Shown: positions 45,784 through 54,838, counted from the first letter of the stretch. The stretch is 64,000 bases of DNA from Shewanella sp. 1CM18E (GCF_023161665.1 NZ_JALNTW010000001.1:479061-543060); one strand, 5' to 3'. Notes: a model not told the origin generated them from the letters alone. Program-made: numbers and translations.

Positions 45784-48351
45784 TTAACAGCTCCAGCTTT
45801 CTAGTATTGTGGTTTCAATAAATATCGAGTCTTCTTTCGCTTGCGTCAAAATATCAACTTCAAACTCAGAGGTTTCAAAGTTCAAGATATCGTCAAGCAG
45901 TGAAAGGTTTTCTAGTACAACAACATGATAAGGGGTGTTAACTACAGTGCTACTTTCTAGTGATGCTAAATAGTCTCGCTGCATCGCAAAAAGTTCTGGA
46001 AGATGTTTCTCTGTAAGCATAACATTGTCGCAAGAAATACACTTATTGTACTGAGAACAAGGTTTACCCTTAACGTACAAAGAAGAGTTTTTGATAAAAT
46101 TAGGTGGATCAAAGATATTCTTACAGCCACCAAGCGGAGTTTTCATAATGATTTGATTATCACCATATCTACGCTGTTTTTTCTGGGTTAATTTCTGAGC
46201 ACTTGAGTGAACAGTGCCGCTATAAATGTCTTCAATTGCCTCTCTTGCTTTATCTCTTATTACTCTATCGAACTCTAGTTTTTCTATGTAATTCATTGTC
46301 GTATAAATAGAAGAGTGCCCCAGCAGATATTGGATTTCTCTGAGCGAAACCCCCGCCTCAATTAACTCACTAACTAGTGTTGGCCTGAATCTGGTTGTTG
46401 TTAGCACCAACGGTTTACCATCATCAGCTTTTAACTGATACACCTCGATTAGTTCAGAGTAGACCTTGTTCATAGCCGAAATATTGACCGCTTTGGCAAC
46501 TTTTTCACAATTTATAAAAAGCCTTTGGGATAGTTCTTCTGCAACATATTTTCTTGCTTTGAAGGTTAGCTGTTCAACCTCCTTAAACACTGTTTCAACG
46601 AAGTTTTTCTGGCTAATTGTTAACCATTGCAAATCCGCATGAAATAAATCTAAATGAATCATCTTCTCCCCCGTTGAACGCTCTTTCCAATAGGTCAAAC
46701 AGGGCTTATTAGTTAATGGGTGATGTTCTTGGTAATCATCTATTTCAAGTTCTAAAATGGGATTTAGGTTCATCCCTAATACTTGCGCCATTTTTAAAAC
46801 ATACACACCGACCTCTCGAGTCATGACTCTTCGAGTCAACACTCCCCACTCACTATAAAGTTCATGGAGAGATAGTCGCCTAGTTGTAATAAAGTTCGCG
46901 AGCTTATTCTGTCCCTTAGTACGCCCTTTAACAGCCCATTCGCCCATATAAGTAGGAGTACAGTTACAATCATCTTCAAAAATAATTCGGGCTTGGATCT
47001 TTGGATCATCGAGATTCGAACCTTCTCTATCTAACCTTTCATAGGGCTGTAGTTTCTTTTTAGCTAGAGCCATTTCCTGTTCTAGCATTTTGTGTATCTG
47101 TTTTCGCTCGTTGACTGAATAGGGCTTATATTGAATCGACTCTCTAACAATCTCAAATCCGTCAGCAGGTAGGTAATTGAAATCAAAATTACGAATTGTT
47201 TTTAGCCTATCCAAAGTCATTCTCAGTGCAGATAAAATTGTTGAGGCCGATGCAGTCGATAATGCCGCTTCGCCAATTTTAGCGCCTAAATACTCTTTAA
47301 AATCTCTCAGAGACCATGAATAAAAGCACTCTCTAAAACTACTGTTTAGGGAGACTCCTGTGCTTTCTAAGAAATCACTATAATGCTTATACCCTATATA
47401 GTAATTAGACATACCTGACTTTGAGTTCACTTTTAGAGAGCTAACTGCGAAGGCATGCAGCACATCCTCATAACGCCCTTTTTCTGAAGTAAAATCATCT
47501 ATCGAAACAAGTTTTTTATTTCGTAATCTAAGAAATGCCAGCAACCGCCCTTCTTCCTTATCTATAGCCTTTTCTTTACGTACTTCTTCACGCTCTTTAA
47601 CTGTTTTGTAATTGATACCTTTGAGTTTGAAAACCTCACTAGAGAACCGCTTATATTCAGCTTTGAGCAATGGCAATGCCGTTGCTACACGTTCGGTTGG
47701 AATTAGGTGATTGAATGCTTTTTTGTCAATTACGGTTCCAAAAGTTGGCAATAATAATTTCTGCTGTTCTGATAAGCTATTTTCCCACTTAAGGAAAAGT
47801 CTACGATTATTAAGATCATGACCAACTGAATGACTACTATCTTTAATTTGACTATAAGGAAGAGAAACTTTGTGCTCCAACAGCAGTTGATTAAGCTGTT
47901 TTCTTAGTTCGAGTAAAACAGGTTTATCTAACTTCTTTGCGTTACATGACAGTTTTTTTGCCAAGAATGTTTTCGAAACAACACCATATTGTTCAAAGAA
48001 AAAATCAGGGGCTTCAGCTATGAGCTTTGAGTTTGCTAACCCACTGATTGATAATTCTACATCCCATAATAGGTTTGGATTAGATTTACATTCAGAGATG
48101 TAGTCACGCATCAATGATGCAATCACGTCATCGTCAACATTGGGCAAGACTCCCAACAGCCTAAGTTCGTGCTCTATTTTACTTATATCTAGTTTTAACA
48201 TAGAGCGAACCCGTTGATAGCTGATAGGTTCTTCACTAAACAAAAAACGTAACTCAACTGTATTTTTACTAGTCGGGACTATCTTTTTTTGTTCATCAGA
48301 TAACGACAGCCACCAATTATTCAAACGTTCTTGGCATTCCTTAAGATTCAT
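45784..48351 (-). CDS. Very large tyrosine-recombinase-family protein, second of the module
   Basis: An 855-residue protein. The first ~400 residues are helical and unrecognised. The C-terminal half resembles a recombinase catalytic domain: GMNLNPILELEIDDY at the place of the first Arg, YWKERSTGEK for the Lys, TTTRFRPTLVSELIEAGVSLREIQYLLGHSSIYTTMNYIEKL with Arg, His and Tyr. The first catalytic Arg and the His of HxxR appear replaced. A cysteine cluster (GGCKNIFDPP, CSQYNKCISCDNVMLTEKHLPEL) follows, like TnpB-type proteins of Tn554. Start overlaps the previous stop by four bases. Confidence 0.72.
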   Translation of the reverse strand: MNLKECQERLNNWWLSLSDEQKKIVPTSKNTVELRFLFSEEPISYQRVRSMLKLDISKIEHELRLLGVLPNVDDDVIASLMRDYISECKSNPNLLWDVELSISGLANSKLIAEAPDFFFEQYGVVSKTFLAKKLSCNAKKLDKPVLLELRKQLNQLLLEHKVSLPYSQIKDSSHSVGHDLNNRRLFLKWENSLSEQQKLLLPTFGTVIDKKAFNHLIPTERVATALPLLKAEYKRFSSEVFKLKGINYKTVKEREEVRKEKAIDKEEGRLLAFLRLRNKKLVSIDDFTSEKGRYEDVLHAFAVSSLKVNSKSGMSNYYIGYKHYSDFLESTGVSLNSSFRECFYSWSLRDFKEYLGAKIGEAALSTASASTILSALRMTLDRLKTIRNFDFNYLPADGFEIVRESIQYKPYSVNERKQIHKMLEQEMALAKKKLQPYERLDREGSNLDDPKIQARIIFEDDCNCTPTYMGEWAVKGRTKGQNKLANFITTRRLSLHELYSEWGVLTRRVMTREVGVYVLKMAQVLGMNLNPILELEIDDYQEHHPLTNKPCLTYWKERSTGEKMIHLDLFHADLQWLTISQKNFVETVFKEVEQLTFKARKYVAEELSQRLFINCEKVAKAVNISAMNKVYSELIEVYQLKADDGKPLVLTTTRFRPTLVSELIEAGVSLREIQYLLGHSSIYTTMNYIEKLEFDRVIRDKAREAIEDIYSGTVHSSAQKLTQKKQRRYGDNQIIMKTPLGGCKNIFDPPNFIKNSSLYVKGKPCSQYNKCISCDNVMLTEKHLPELFAMQRDYLASLESSTVVNTPYHVVVLENLSLLDDILNFETSEFEVDILTQAKEDSIFIETTILESWSC

Positions 48352-49604
48352 TTAGCAATTCCCTTCTTTGCTCTGGTTCTATCTTGTAGCTTTTTCATCA
48401 ACTGATGCCTTTTCAATGCGATACCATTGCGATCTAAAAACCTCTCCCAAACTCCAACAGGTATTTTTGTGTACATTTGTGTAGTATCTAATGATTTATG
48501 TCCCAGACACTGCTGTAGCAGCAGGAGTCTATCCAACTGTGTTTTCCCCAAGTCCTCGGAATTTAGCAGCATAGCGCCAAAGCCATGACGCAGTTTATGC
48601 GGTGATAGCTCAACTTTGATCAGCCCAAGTTTTAACGCTCTTTTAGACAGCTTTTTGATTAATTTACTGACAGACCTTGCTGTATAAGCGTTCCCCTCTT
48701 GATTCAAAAAAGCGGGAAGAGGCCTATCTCCCCACTGTCTTTTATGTTTCTTATATTCAATGCTGGAGTGATACCTTTGAACTCTATTAATCGTAGCTTT
48801 TGAAACAACAGTATTGCGATGTTTGGCTTCCCTTCCTCGTGCCTTGTTACCCCTTATTTCCATTGAGACGTATTCGCTAGCTATTTGAAAGGTTTCGTCA
48901 TCTACGATTACACTCCTTCTAAGGCCTCTAGATAACTGTAAGATGCTATCTTGAAGAATGTCTTTCACCTCAGCCCTACGAACACCTGAATCGAACATGA
49001 ATTGAATTAAACATTTCTCTCTTTCATGATTGGCAACAAGAATCAGAGCTTCAACATCTAAAAACAGTGCAGGCTTAATCAGTGACTCTTTAGCCGCACC
49101 AGCTAGCCGACCACGCTCATATGGGTCTTCCTCATATCTAATAGTTCTATATCCAGCTGGAGGGTTACATAGGAACTCCGAGAAAAATCGGCTATATGCG
49201 GCATCTCTGTTTTGTATTGTCTTTCCAGAAATTGCTCTTTTGGGTTTTCCATCCTTGCACTTATCTTTTTTGCAATAATCAAAATACCTCTGAATCTCGG
49301 TTGCATGTACCGTCAACAAACAATTATCTCGCAGAGAACCAATGTGATTCTCATCATATGTAGTAAGAAATTTAACTAAATAGAGCAGATTGTTTGCGTA
49401 GGTTTTTACGGAGAGGTCACTATGACCCTTTCTGTAATGACTCAGAAAATCAGATATTAGTGGCAACAATTCCATTTGTTCATTAAAAACAGCAACACCG
49501 TCTTCAAGAAAGAGCGTATGTGGGTACTCTATAGAATCTTCATGAACTAAAGAACGTCTTGTATCAAGCTTCTCACCAGTAGATATTACAACCGATTTAT
49601 CCAT
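48348..49604 (-). CDS. Tyrosine recombinase/integrase with complete catalytic set, first of the module
   Basis: A 418-residue integrase. A core-binding domain at about residues 50-170 (FLSHYRKGHSDLSVKTYANNLLYLVKFL) is followed by a catalytic domain: FDSGVRRAEVKDIL (Arg), RGNKARGREAKHRNT (Lys region), LSPHKLRHGFGAMLL (HxLRH), QQCLGHKSLDTTQMYTKI (His and nucleophilic Tyr). All positions needed for activity are present. It is the first gene of the operon and lies 146 bases from the right end of the island, the usual place for an integrase next to its attachment site. Confidence 0.88.
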   Translation of the reverse strand: MDKSVVISTGEKLDTRRSLVHEDSIEYPHTLFLEDGVAVFNEQMELLPLISDFLSHYRKGHSDLSVKTYANNLLYLVKFLTTYDENHIGSLRDNCLLTVHATEIQRYFDYCKKDKCKDGKPKRAISGKTIQNRDAAYSRFFSEFLCNPPAGYRTIRYEEDPYERGRLAGAAKESLIKPALFLDVEALILVANHEREKCLIQFMFDSGVRRAEVKDILQDSILQLSRGLRRSVIVDDETFQIASEYVSMEIRGNKARGREAKHRNTVVSKATINRVQRYHSSIEYKKHKRQWGDRPLPAFLNQEGNAYTARSVSKLIKKLSKRALKLGLIKVELSPHKLRHGFGAMLLNSEDLGKTQLDRLLLLQQCLGHKSLDTTQMYTKIPVGVWERFLDRNGIALKRHQLMKKLQDRTRAKKGIAK

Positions 49605-49655
49605 AACCCCTCGAGATGTGCACTAATCCAAATGCAAGTATTGAAAAATAAATGA

Positions 49656-49665
49656 ACTATGCATA
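49656..49665 (-). repeat. Right subterminal inverted motif (TATGCATAGT on the minus strand)
   Basis: ACTATGCATA on the plus strand, about 85 bases inside the right junction, mirrors TATGCATAGT at 26976-26985 near the left end. Possible arm-type recombinase site. Confidence 0.5.
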
Positions 49666-49696
49666 AAAAATATAGCACAATAAAAGCATGGTACAA

Positions 49697-49725
49697 GTAA
49701 AAAAAAGCTCGCCTTATTGCGAGTT
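49697..49725 (-). terminator. Island-end terminator facing the interrupted host thyA
   Basis: CTCGC and GCGAG pair around a six-base loop, with further A-T and G-T pairs; on the minus strand eight T residues follow. It would stop transcripts that enter the island from the host thyA promoter before they reach the recombinase operon. Confidence 0.75.
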
Positions 49726-49730
49726 GTGCA
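49723..49730 (-). repeat. Right subterminal inverted repeat, motif TGCACAAC on the minus strand
   Basis: GTTGTGCA on the plus strand, 20-27 bases inside the right junction; inverted partner of 26917-26924. Confidence 0.6.
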
Positions 49731-49750
49731 CTTTACTATATAGGTTATAA

Positions 49751-50308
49751 AAGGGGTACATCACAAGAACGTTGGAAGCTGGTTAGGTGTAACGTGTCAC
49801 CTACTAGTGAGAAGTTGTGGGTATGCATACATGGTCGTAGACAGCCCATGTGAAACTCACCTGGATTATAAAAACTTAAAATCTCACCGCGATCATCAAT
49901 GCCTTTCGATAAGTCATCAACAATTTTACGTAGCTGATCAATGCAGCCACCGTCTGGTTTGCTCCATGCTCGCCCCTGAACGCCATAGACACGGCCCATA
50001 TCATCCTCACCTTTACGATGCGGGTTGTTCAGCCAAGCTTCGTTGTCGTTTGCATTTGCATTCCAAGTATTACAACCAATCTTTCTAAAATCAGCTGCGT
50101 TGTCATAGCCGCGAATGTAACCTAGCAACTCAGCAATGGCGGCTTTATAAAAGCTCTTACGGGTAGTAATTAGTGGGAATTGATTTTTATCGACATGATA
50201 AACCAGATCAGCATTGATAACGGTAAGACAACGCTTACCTGTGCGGCTATTTTCCACCCAAGTTCCTTCATCAATAATTCGCTGACAAAGATCTAAATAC
50301 TGTTTCAT
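49751..50308 (-). pseudogene. thyA: 5' fragment of host thyA (codons 1-186), truncated by the island
   Basis: Encodes [20 protein letters not shown] through FQRSCDVPL, the N-terminal two thirds of thymidylate synthase with the catalytic cysteine (MGCLRPC, residue 160). After L186 the frame enters the island and stops two codons later (TTA TAA). The C-terminal folate and dimer parts are missing, so the fragment should be inactive. The host promoter and start are intact, which means that exact excision would restore the gene. Confidence 0.95.
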
Positions 50309-50389
50309 GATTATCTACCTATAAAAAGTGTCACTGAGCCGCGCCCAGTAAAAAATGAATGCGCTATACCAATCATAGTTGGCAAAACA

Positions 50390-51196
50390 TTATGCAAATA
50401 CCAGCTTCAAGCCCACAAGCGTAAGAAATAGAGCAAAGATTTTTTTAAGCTTAGCAGTCGGTAATGTCGTCGCGGCCTTAGCTCCTATCGGCGCCATCAA
50501 CATTGATGTTGATACAATACCGACTAACGCTGGCAAATATATATAACCTAAAGTCCAATCTGGCAGCCCGGCGGCATCCCAACCAGCAAGGGTATAACCA
50601 ATACTACCAAACAGTGCGATCAACAGACCCGTGGCAGCAGAAAAACCCACCGCAAAACGCATTTGTAAGCCGCACCAAGTTAAAAACGGCACCAACAACA
50701 CACCACCACCAATTCCCATTAATGCAGCAATAATTGCAATAACAGTCGCTGCAATAAATAAATGGGTAGCAGAAGGCATGTCTCGGTTAGATTTAGCCTT
50801 AAAAGGAAAGGCCATTTGCACGGCCATTAAAATAACAAAAACCGCAAAGATTTGCTGTAGCGATTTAGCGCCAATCATTTCAGAAATGTAACCAGAGCAT
50901 AGTGCGCCAAGCACAAAACCTGGCAGCATGGACTTAAATAAAGGCCAAGGGATATTTGCTCTTTTATGATGGGCTCTAGCAGAAGATAGCGAAGTTAAAA
51001 TAATCGCTGCAAGTGAGGTTGCAATTGCGACATGGGGGATTTTTTCGGCCGACACGCCAACCTGAGGCAAAATATGCAGCAGTGCAGGAACGGCAATCAA
51101 GCCTCCACCAATTCCTAATAATCCCGCCATAAAACCGATAGCAGCGCCTAATATCAAGCAGATACACAAAATATATAGCCAGCTTTCCACAAGCAC
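50390..51196 (-). CDS. TSUP family (TauE/SafE-like) membrane permease
   Basis: Probable sulfite/sulfonate-type exporter or related anion permease of the inner membrane. The 268-residue product has eight or nine hydrophobic segments and two related halves, each with a glycine-rich motif: GFMAGLLGIGGGLIAVPALL (residues 20-40) and ALMGIGGGVLLVPFLTWCG (about 160-178). The substrate is unknown. GTG start. It lies between ptsP and thyA; the gene lgt, normally in this neighbourhood, is absent. Confidence 0.88.
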   Translation of the reverse strand: MLVESWLYILCICLILGAAIGFMAGLLGIGGGLIAVPALLHILPQVGVSAEKIPHVAIATSLAAIILTSLSSARAHHKRANIPWPLFKSMLPGFVLGALCSGYISEMIGAKSLQQIFAVFVILMAVQMAFPFKAKSNRDMPSATHLFIAATVIAIIAALMGIGGGVLLVPFLTWCGLQMRFAVGFSAATGLLIALFGSIGYTLAGWDAAGLPDWTLGYIYLPALVGIVSTSMLMAPIGAKAATTLPTAKLKKIFALFLTLVGLKLVFA

Positions 51197-51360
51197 TACC
51201 TTATAGTCTTTATTATCGTATTAGTTTAAAGGACTCCAGCGCTAGATAACAGGGGAAGTTCATTGCTTAACAAAATATGCGGCTAGAATATATGGCTTTA
51301 AGATTGGCTATTCGCACCTATGATAGTGAGTAAAAGGTTTAGGTGTTAGCCATGTAAGTA

Positions 51361-53595
51361 TTAGCTAATTACGCTCAGCAAGCCTTTTTGCTCACAATAA
51401 TCAGTAACAAATGAGCGCACCTCTTCACCACAACTTAGCTTAAGTACCTGCTGGAGCAGTTGTTGTAACTCTTTTTGTGATACGCGCCTTAATAGATAGT
51501 TAATCCGCGCAAGACTTGCTTGGTTCATACTAAGTTGGTCGTATCCCATGGCAATCAATAAGATGGCTCCAATCGGCTCGCCAGCCAGCTCACCGCAAAC
51601 ACTAATCGGTAAGTCATGTTCACCGCAGCGTTCTACTGCAAACTTTAAGGCTCTTAATACACCCGGGTGCAAACTATCAAATAGTGAACTAACACTTGGG
51701 TTGTTGCGATCTACCGCTAAAAGATACTGAGTTAAATCGTTTGAGCCCACGGACACAAAATCAACCCGCTGAGCCACTTCATCTAGCTGATACAATAAGA
51801 CTGGTACCTCGAGCATAATGCCAACTTTTGGCATAGTCACAATTTTGCCGAGCTCAGAGGTTAGTTCCTGACAGGCTTGTTCTAGATAAATCAACGATAA
51901 GTCAATTTCTTCTAGATTACTTACCATAGGCAACAAAATATGTAACTGCTCTGTATCAATAGCAGCCTGCAGCATGGCTCTTAATTGGATCAAGAATAAC
52001 TCAGGATGATCTAAAGACAGTCTAATTCCGCGCCAACCGAGAAAAGGGTTATCTTCAACAATTGGGAAGTAATCTAGCGGCTTATCACCGCCCACATCGA
52101 GAGTACGCATCACTACAGGTTTATTACCCGCAGCTTTTAATACTTTACGATAAATTTCTAACTGCTCAATTTCGCCTGGGAAACACTGTTTAAGCATAAA
52201 CAAGATCTCAGTGCGATAAAGGCCAATACCATCTGAGTCACTGCCAGTTTCAGAGTCAACACTACTTAATAAACCACTATTGATATAAAGGTAGATACGT
52301 TTTTGATCTAGAGTAATGGTTTGCAGTGCAAGCTCGGCGGCATATTGCCTTTGCTGCTCCTCTTGCGCCGCCAATAAACTTTGATATTCAGACAGGACTA
52401 ACGCAGAGGGCTCTATGATCACTTGACCGCGATTAGCATTAATAATGATCTGCGAGTTTTCTATATTGGCGCCAAGAATACCCTCTACACCAATTATGGC
52501 TGGTACGCCCATGGCTCGAGCAAGAATAGCAGCATGAGAGTTTACCCCACCAAACTCGGTGACTATACCGGCAAGCTTTTGTCTCGGAAATTCAGCCAAT
52601 AACGTGGTATTGGCTTCTTTTGCGATAAGAATGACAGGGGTTTCTGGCTCAAGAAATATTTTATTAGGTTCAATTAGCTGTCTAAGTACACGTTGACCAA
52701 GATCTCGAATGTCGCTAGCACGCTCTTTTAAGTACAGGTCAGTCATAGCACAAAAATGTTCAATGTACTGCTTAGACACCCGACACACTGCCGTTTCAGC
52801 ACACCAGCCTGACCGAACTTCTTTTATATACTCGCCGCCTAAGCTGGCTTTATCGAGTAATAGTAACAACGCTTTAAATATCGATGCCGCTTCTTCATCT
52901 TTTTCACGATCAAAACGCTGCGACACACTAATAAGTGTATCTTTACAGCGACTCATAGCATCTTGTAATCGCAGCTCTTCATCACTTATCGATTTGGCCT
53001 TTAGTTCAAGCAAGTCAAAGGATAACTGACCACCTAGCACTAAGGCCTTGGCAATTGCGATACCTTTTGAGGCTTGCTTACCTAAATAGTAACGCTGCTG
53101 TATACCACCAATTAAACGTGCTTTATGGGTTAGACCTTTAATCGCCACTGCAAGCTGCGCAGCTAGCGTCATCAAAAAGGCTTCTTCACCCTCACTAAAC
53201 TGACGGGCCTGAACTTGCTGAACCACTAAAACACCAATTACGGTTTTTTGGTAAACAATGGGGACAGCCAAAAATGCGTTATAAGCTTCTTCAGCCACTT
53301 CAGGTAAAAGTTTAAATCTAGGATGAGACGGTGCGTCAGCAAGGTTAATTGCTTCTTCACGTTGAGCCACAAGGCCAACTAAACCTTGAGTAATAGGTAA
53401 ACTTGTTGAATTAACGGCTGACAGCGCCAGACCATCAGTAGCAGAAAGAATAAGTTGTTGCTCTTCTATTATATAGATAGAGCAACACTCAGTTGCCATA
53501 GCTTGTTTGGTTTGCGTAACAAGAAGTGCTAAGGCGGAGTTAAGATCACGCGCCTGAGCGACTGCCTGGGTGATATCTCTCAGTGTTTTAAGCAC
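51361..53595 (-). CDS. ptsP: PEP-protein phosphotransferase PtsP (enzyme I Ntr)
   Basis: First component of the nitrogen phosphotransferase system; passes phosphate from PEP to NPr. The 744-residue product has an N-terminal GAF domain (residues 5-150, LNSALALLVTQTKQAMATECCSIYI) and then an enzyme I core. The core shows the active-site histidine in GGVNSHAAILARAMGVPAI, the DGIGLYRTEILFM and VVMRTLDVGGDKPLDYFP motifs, and VDFVSVGSNDLTQYLLAVDRNNP near the end. GTG start, normal length. Downstream of rppH, as in E. coli. Confidence 0.96.
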   Translation of the reverse strand: MLKTLRDITQAVAQARDLNSALALLVTQTKQAMATECCSIYIIEEQQLILSATDGLALSAVNSTSLPITQGLVGLVAQREEAINLADAPSHPRFKLLPEVAEEAYNAFLAVPIVYQKTVIGVLVVQQVQARQFSEGEEAFLMTLAAQLAVAIKGLTHKARLIGGIQQRYYLGKQASKGIAIAKALVLGGQLSFDLLELKAKSISDEELRLQDAMSRCKDTLISVSQRFDREKDEEAASIFKALLLLLDKASLGGEYIKEVRSGWCAETAVCRVSKQYIEHFCAMTDLYLKERASDIRDLGQRVLRQLIEPNKIFLEPETPVILIAKEANTTLLAEFPRQKLAGIVTEFGGVNSHAAILARAMGVPAIIGVEGILGANIENSQIIINANRGQVIIEPSALVLSEYQSLLAAQEEQQRQYAAELALQTITLDQKRIYLYINSGLLSSVDSETGSDSDGIGLYRTEILFMLKQCFPGEIEQLEIYRKVLKAAGNKPVVMRTLDVGGDKPLDYFPIVEDNPFLGWRGIRLSLDHPELFLIQLRAMLQAAIDTEQLHILLPMVSNLEEIDLSLIYLEQACQELTSELGKIVTMPKVGIMLEVPVLLYQLDEVAQRVDFVSVGSNDLTQYLLAVDRNNPSVSSLFDSLHPGVLRALKFAVERCGEHDLPISVCGELAGEPIGAILLIAMGYDQLSMNQASLARINYLLRRVSQKELQQLLQQVLKLSCGEEVRSFVTDYCEQKGLLSVIS

Positions 53596-53613
53596 TAACG
53601 CAAACCTCTCTAC

Positions 53614-54135
53614 TTAGTTTCTACGCATACCTCGTCTTTTTGTATTCGACTCTTTAACTTGCAAAGGTAAAGTTGTCGATGCGAACTCTTTCATGACTTT
53701 ACGGTAAACATCTCTTTTAAAAGAAACAACCTGTCTTACTGGATACCAATAACTCACCCAACGCCAATCATCAAATTCAGGATGACCACTTGCATTAAGA
53801 TCTATGGCATTTTCGGGACTTTTCAATTGTAGCAAAAACCATTTTTGTTTTTGCCCGATACACACGGGTTTACTATCTTGTCTGATTAACCGCTTAGGTA
53901 GCCTATAGCGTAACCATGATCGCGTCGATGTTAGAATTTGCACATGTTCTGGCTTTAATCCTACTTCTTCGTATAACTCACGATACATGGCTTCTTCTGC
54001 TGACTCTCCATCGTCAACGCCACCTTGAGGAAATTGCCAGGAATGTTGGCCAAATCGTCTTGCCCACATAACCTGCCCAAAGCGATTACAGATAATGATG
54101 CCCACATTTGCACGAAAGCCGTCACTATCAATCAC
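53614..54135 (-). CDS. rppH: RNA pyrophosphohydrolase RppH (NudH)
   Basis: Removes pyrophosphate from the 5' end of mRNAs, triggering RNase E decay. The 173-residue product begins [17 protein letters not shown] and has the Nudix box [23 protein letters not shown] at residues 38-60, preceded by WQFPQGG. The C-terminal [26 protein letters not shown] matches RppH. GTG start at 54135. Upstream of ptsP with an 18-base gap. Confidence 0.96.
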   Translation of the reverse strand: MIDSDGFRANVGIIICNRFGQVMWARRFGQHSWQFPQGGVDDGESAEEAMYRELYEEVGLKPEHVQILTSTRSWLRYRLPKRLIRQDSKPVCIGQKQKWFLLQLKSPENAIDLNASGHPEFDDWRWVSYWYPVRQVVSFKRDVYRKVMKEFASTTLPLQVKESNTKRRGMRRN

Positions 54136-54838
54136 ATGGACTCCGAACTATTAACTATTAATCTTTTGATTGTTTCACAAAGCGTGTCTGGCGGCAAATA
54201 TCTGTTACACGGCAGGCTTTGGATAAAATTAGCTAATTGAGCCATTACGCCCAACCTTATCAACAGCACATAAAGACAACTTGCAATGATATCCACAAAA
54301 ACTGTGGATATCTCTGTTAGAAACTCAGTTAAAGTCTAATAACTTAGCGTTTTAGTATTGGTTTATTAAATTTACCTTAGTGCCAATAAACACATAAAAA
54401 ACTTAATTTACAATTAGATAGGCACACACAAAAGAAACCAACTTCAACAGCACGACCTAAAAGCCTATTTTTTAACCAGTAAATTTAAAAGCCATACATT
54501 AGCTAATTGCCAAAAGGGGTTATTCACAACTGCAACTATTTAGCTGTGAAAAAAAGCAAATAATCCGTCTCTAATTGCATTGACAGATCACATTTATTAC
54601 AGTAGCAGGCTTGTTACTTAGACTTATCCAATAAATCTGTGGATAACTATGTTGGAAAAATAGGGAAAGCACAGGTGTAACTAACAAATAGTTGCTACTG
54701 ATTCAAAACCCTATAAAAAGATCACTCCTTAATTCATAAACTTAGCCACTATAATAAAAGTTATCACCAAGGCACTAATTGCAAGTTCATTTTTTAAACA
54801 CATTTGATATCAGTGTTTATATGGGTAAAATCAAGGAT
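54136..54838. promoter_or_regulatory. Long AT-rich intergenic region with DnaA-box-like motifs between rppH and mutH
   Basis: About 700 bases with no supported gene. They contain two perfect matches to the DnaA box consensus TTATNCACA (54520-54528 plus strand; 54638-54646 minus strand). A perfect palindrome GATATCCACA-N5-TGTGGATATC at 54288-54312 has arms that are near-boxes facing each other. The promoters of rppH and mutH must also lie here. A regulatory or DnaA-binding role is speculative. Confidence 0.4.

Larger units (their letters stand above)
26892..49750. mobile_element. Integrated ~22.9-kb genomic island inserted in thyA, with its own thyA and a three-recombinase module
   Basis: The boundaries are set by the exact break of host ThyA between L186 (right) and G187 (left). 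Inside lie a tyrosine-recombinase operon at the right end, a complete second thyA, a type I restriction-modification locus with an FRG gene, a DndB-like/ParB-like pair and membrane proteins of unknown function. Both ends carry matched inverted motifs (TGCACAAC at ~25 bases, TATGCATAGT at ~85 bases). I see no conjugation, replication or phage structural genes. The exact crossover cannot be fixed closer than one or two bases. Confidence 0.92.

Noticed and set aside
26892..49750. A prophage or conjugative element
   Set aside because: No capsid, tail, terminase, replication, relaxase or type IV secretion genes are present; the content is recombinases plus cargo.
49807..50088. 93-residue plus-strand open frame opposite the host thyA fragment
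   Set aside because: Antisense shadow of conserved thyA codons; no ribosome-binding site and no recognisable domain.
54136..54838. Chromosome replication origin, because of the DnaA boxes
   Set aside because: Only two perfect boxes, and none of the usual origin neighbours (dnaA, dnaN, mnmG, rpmH) are nearby.
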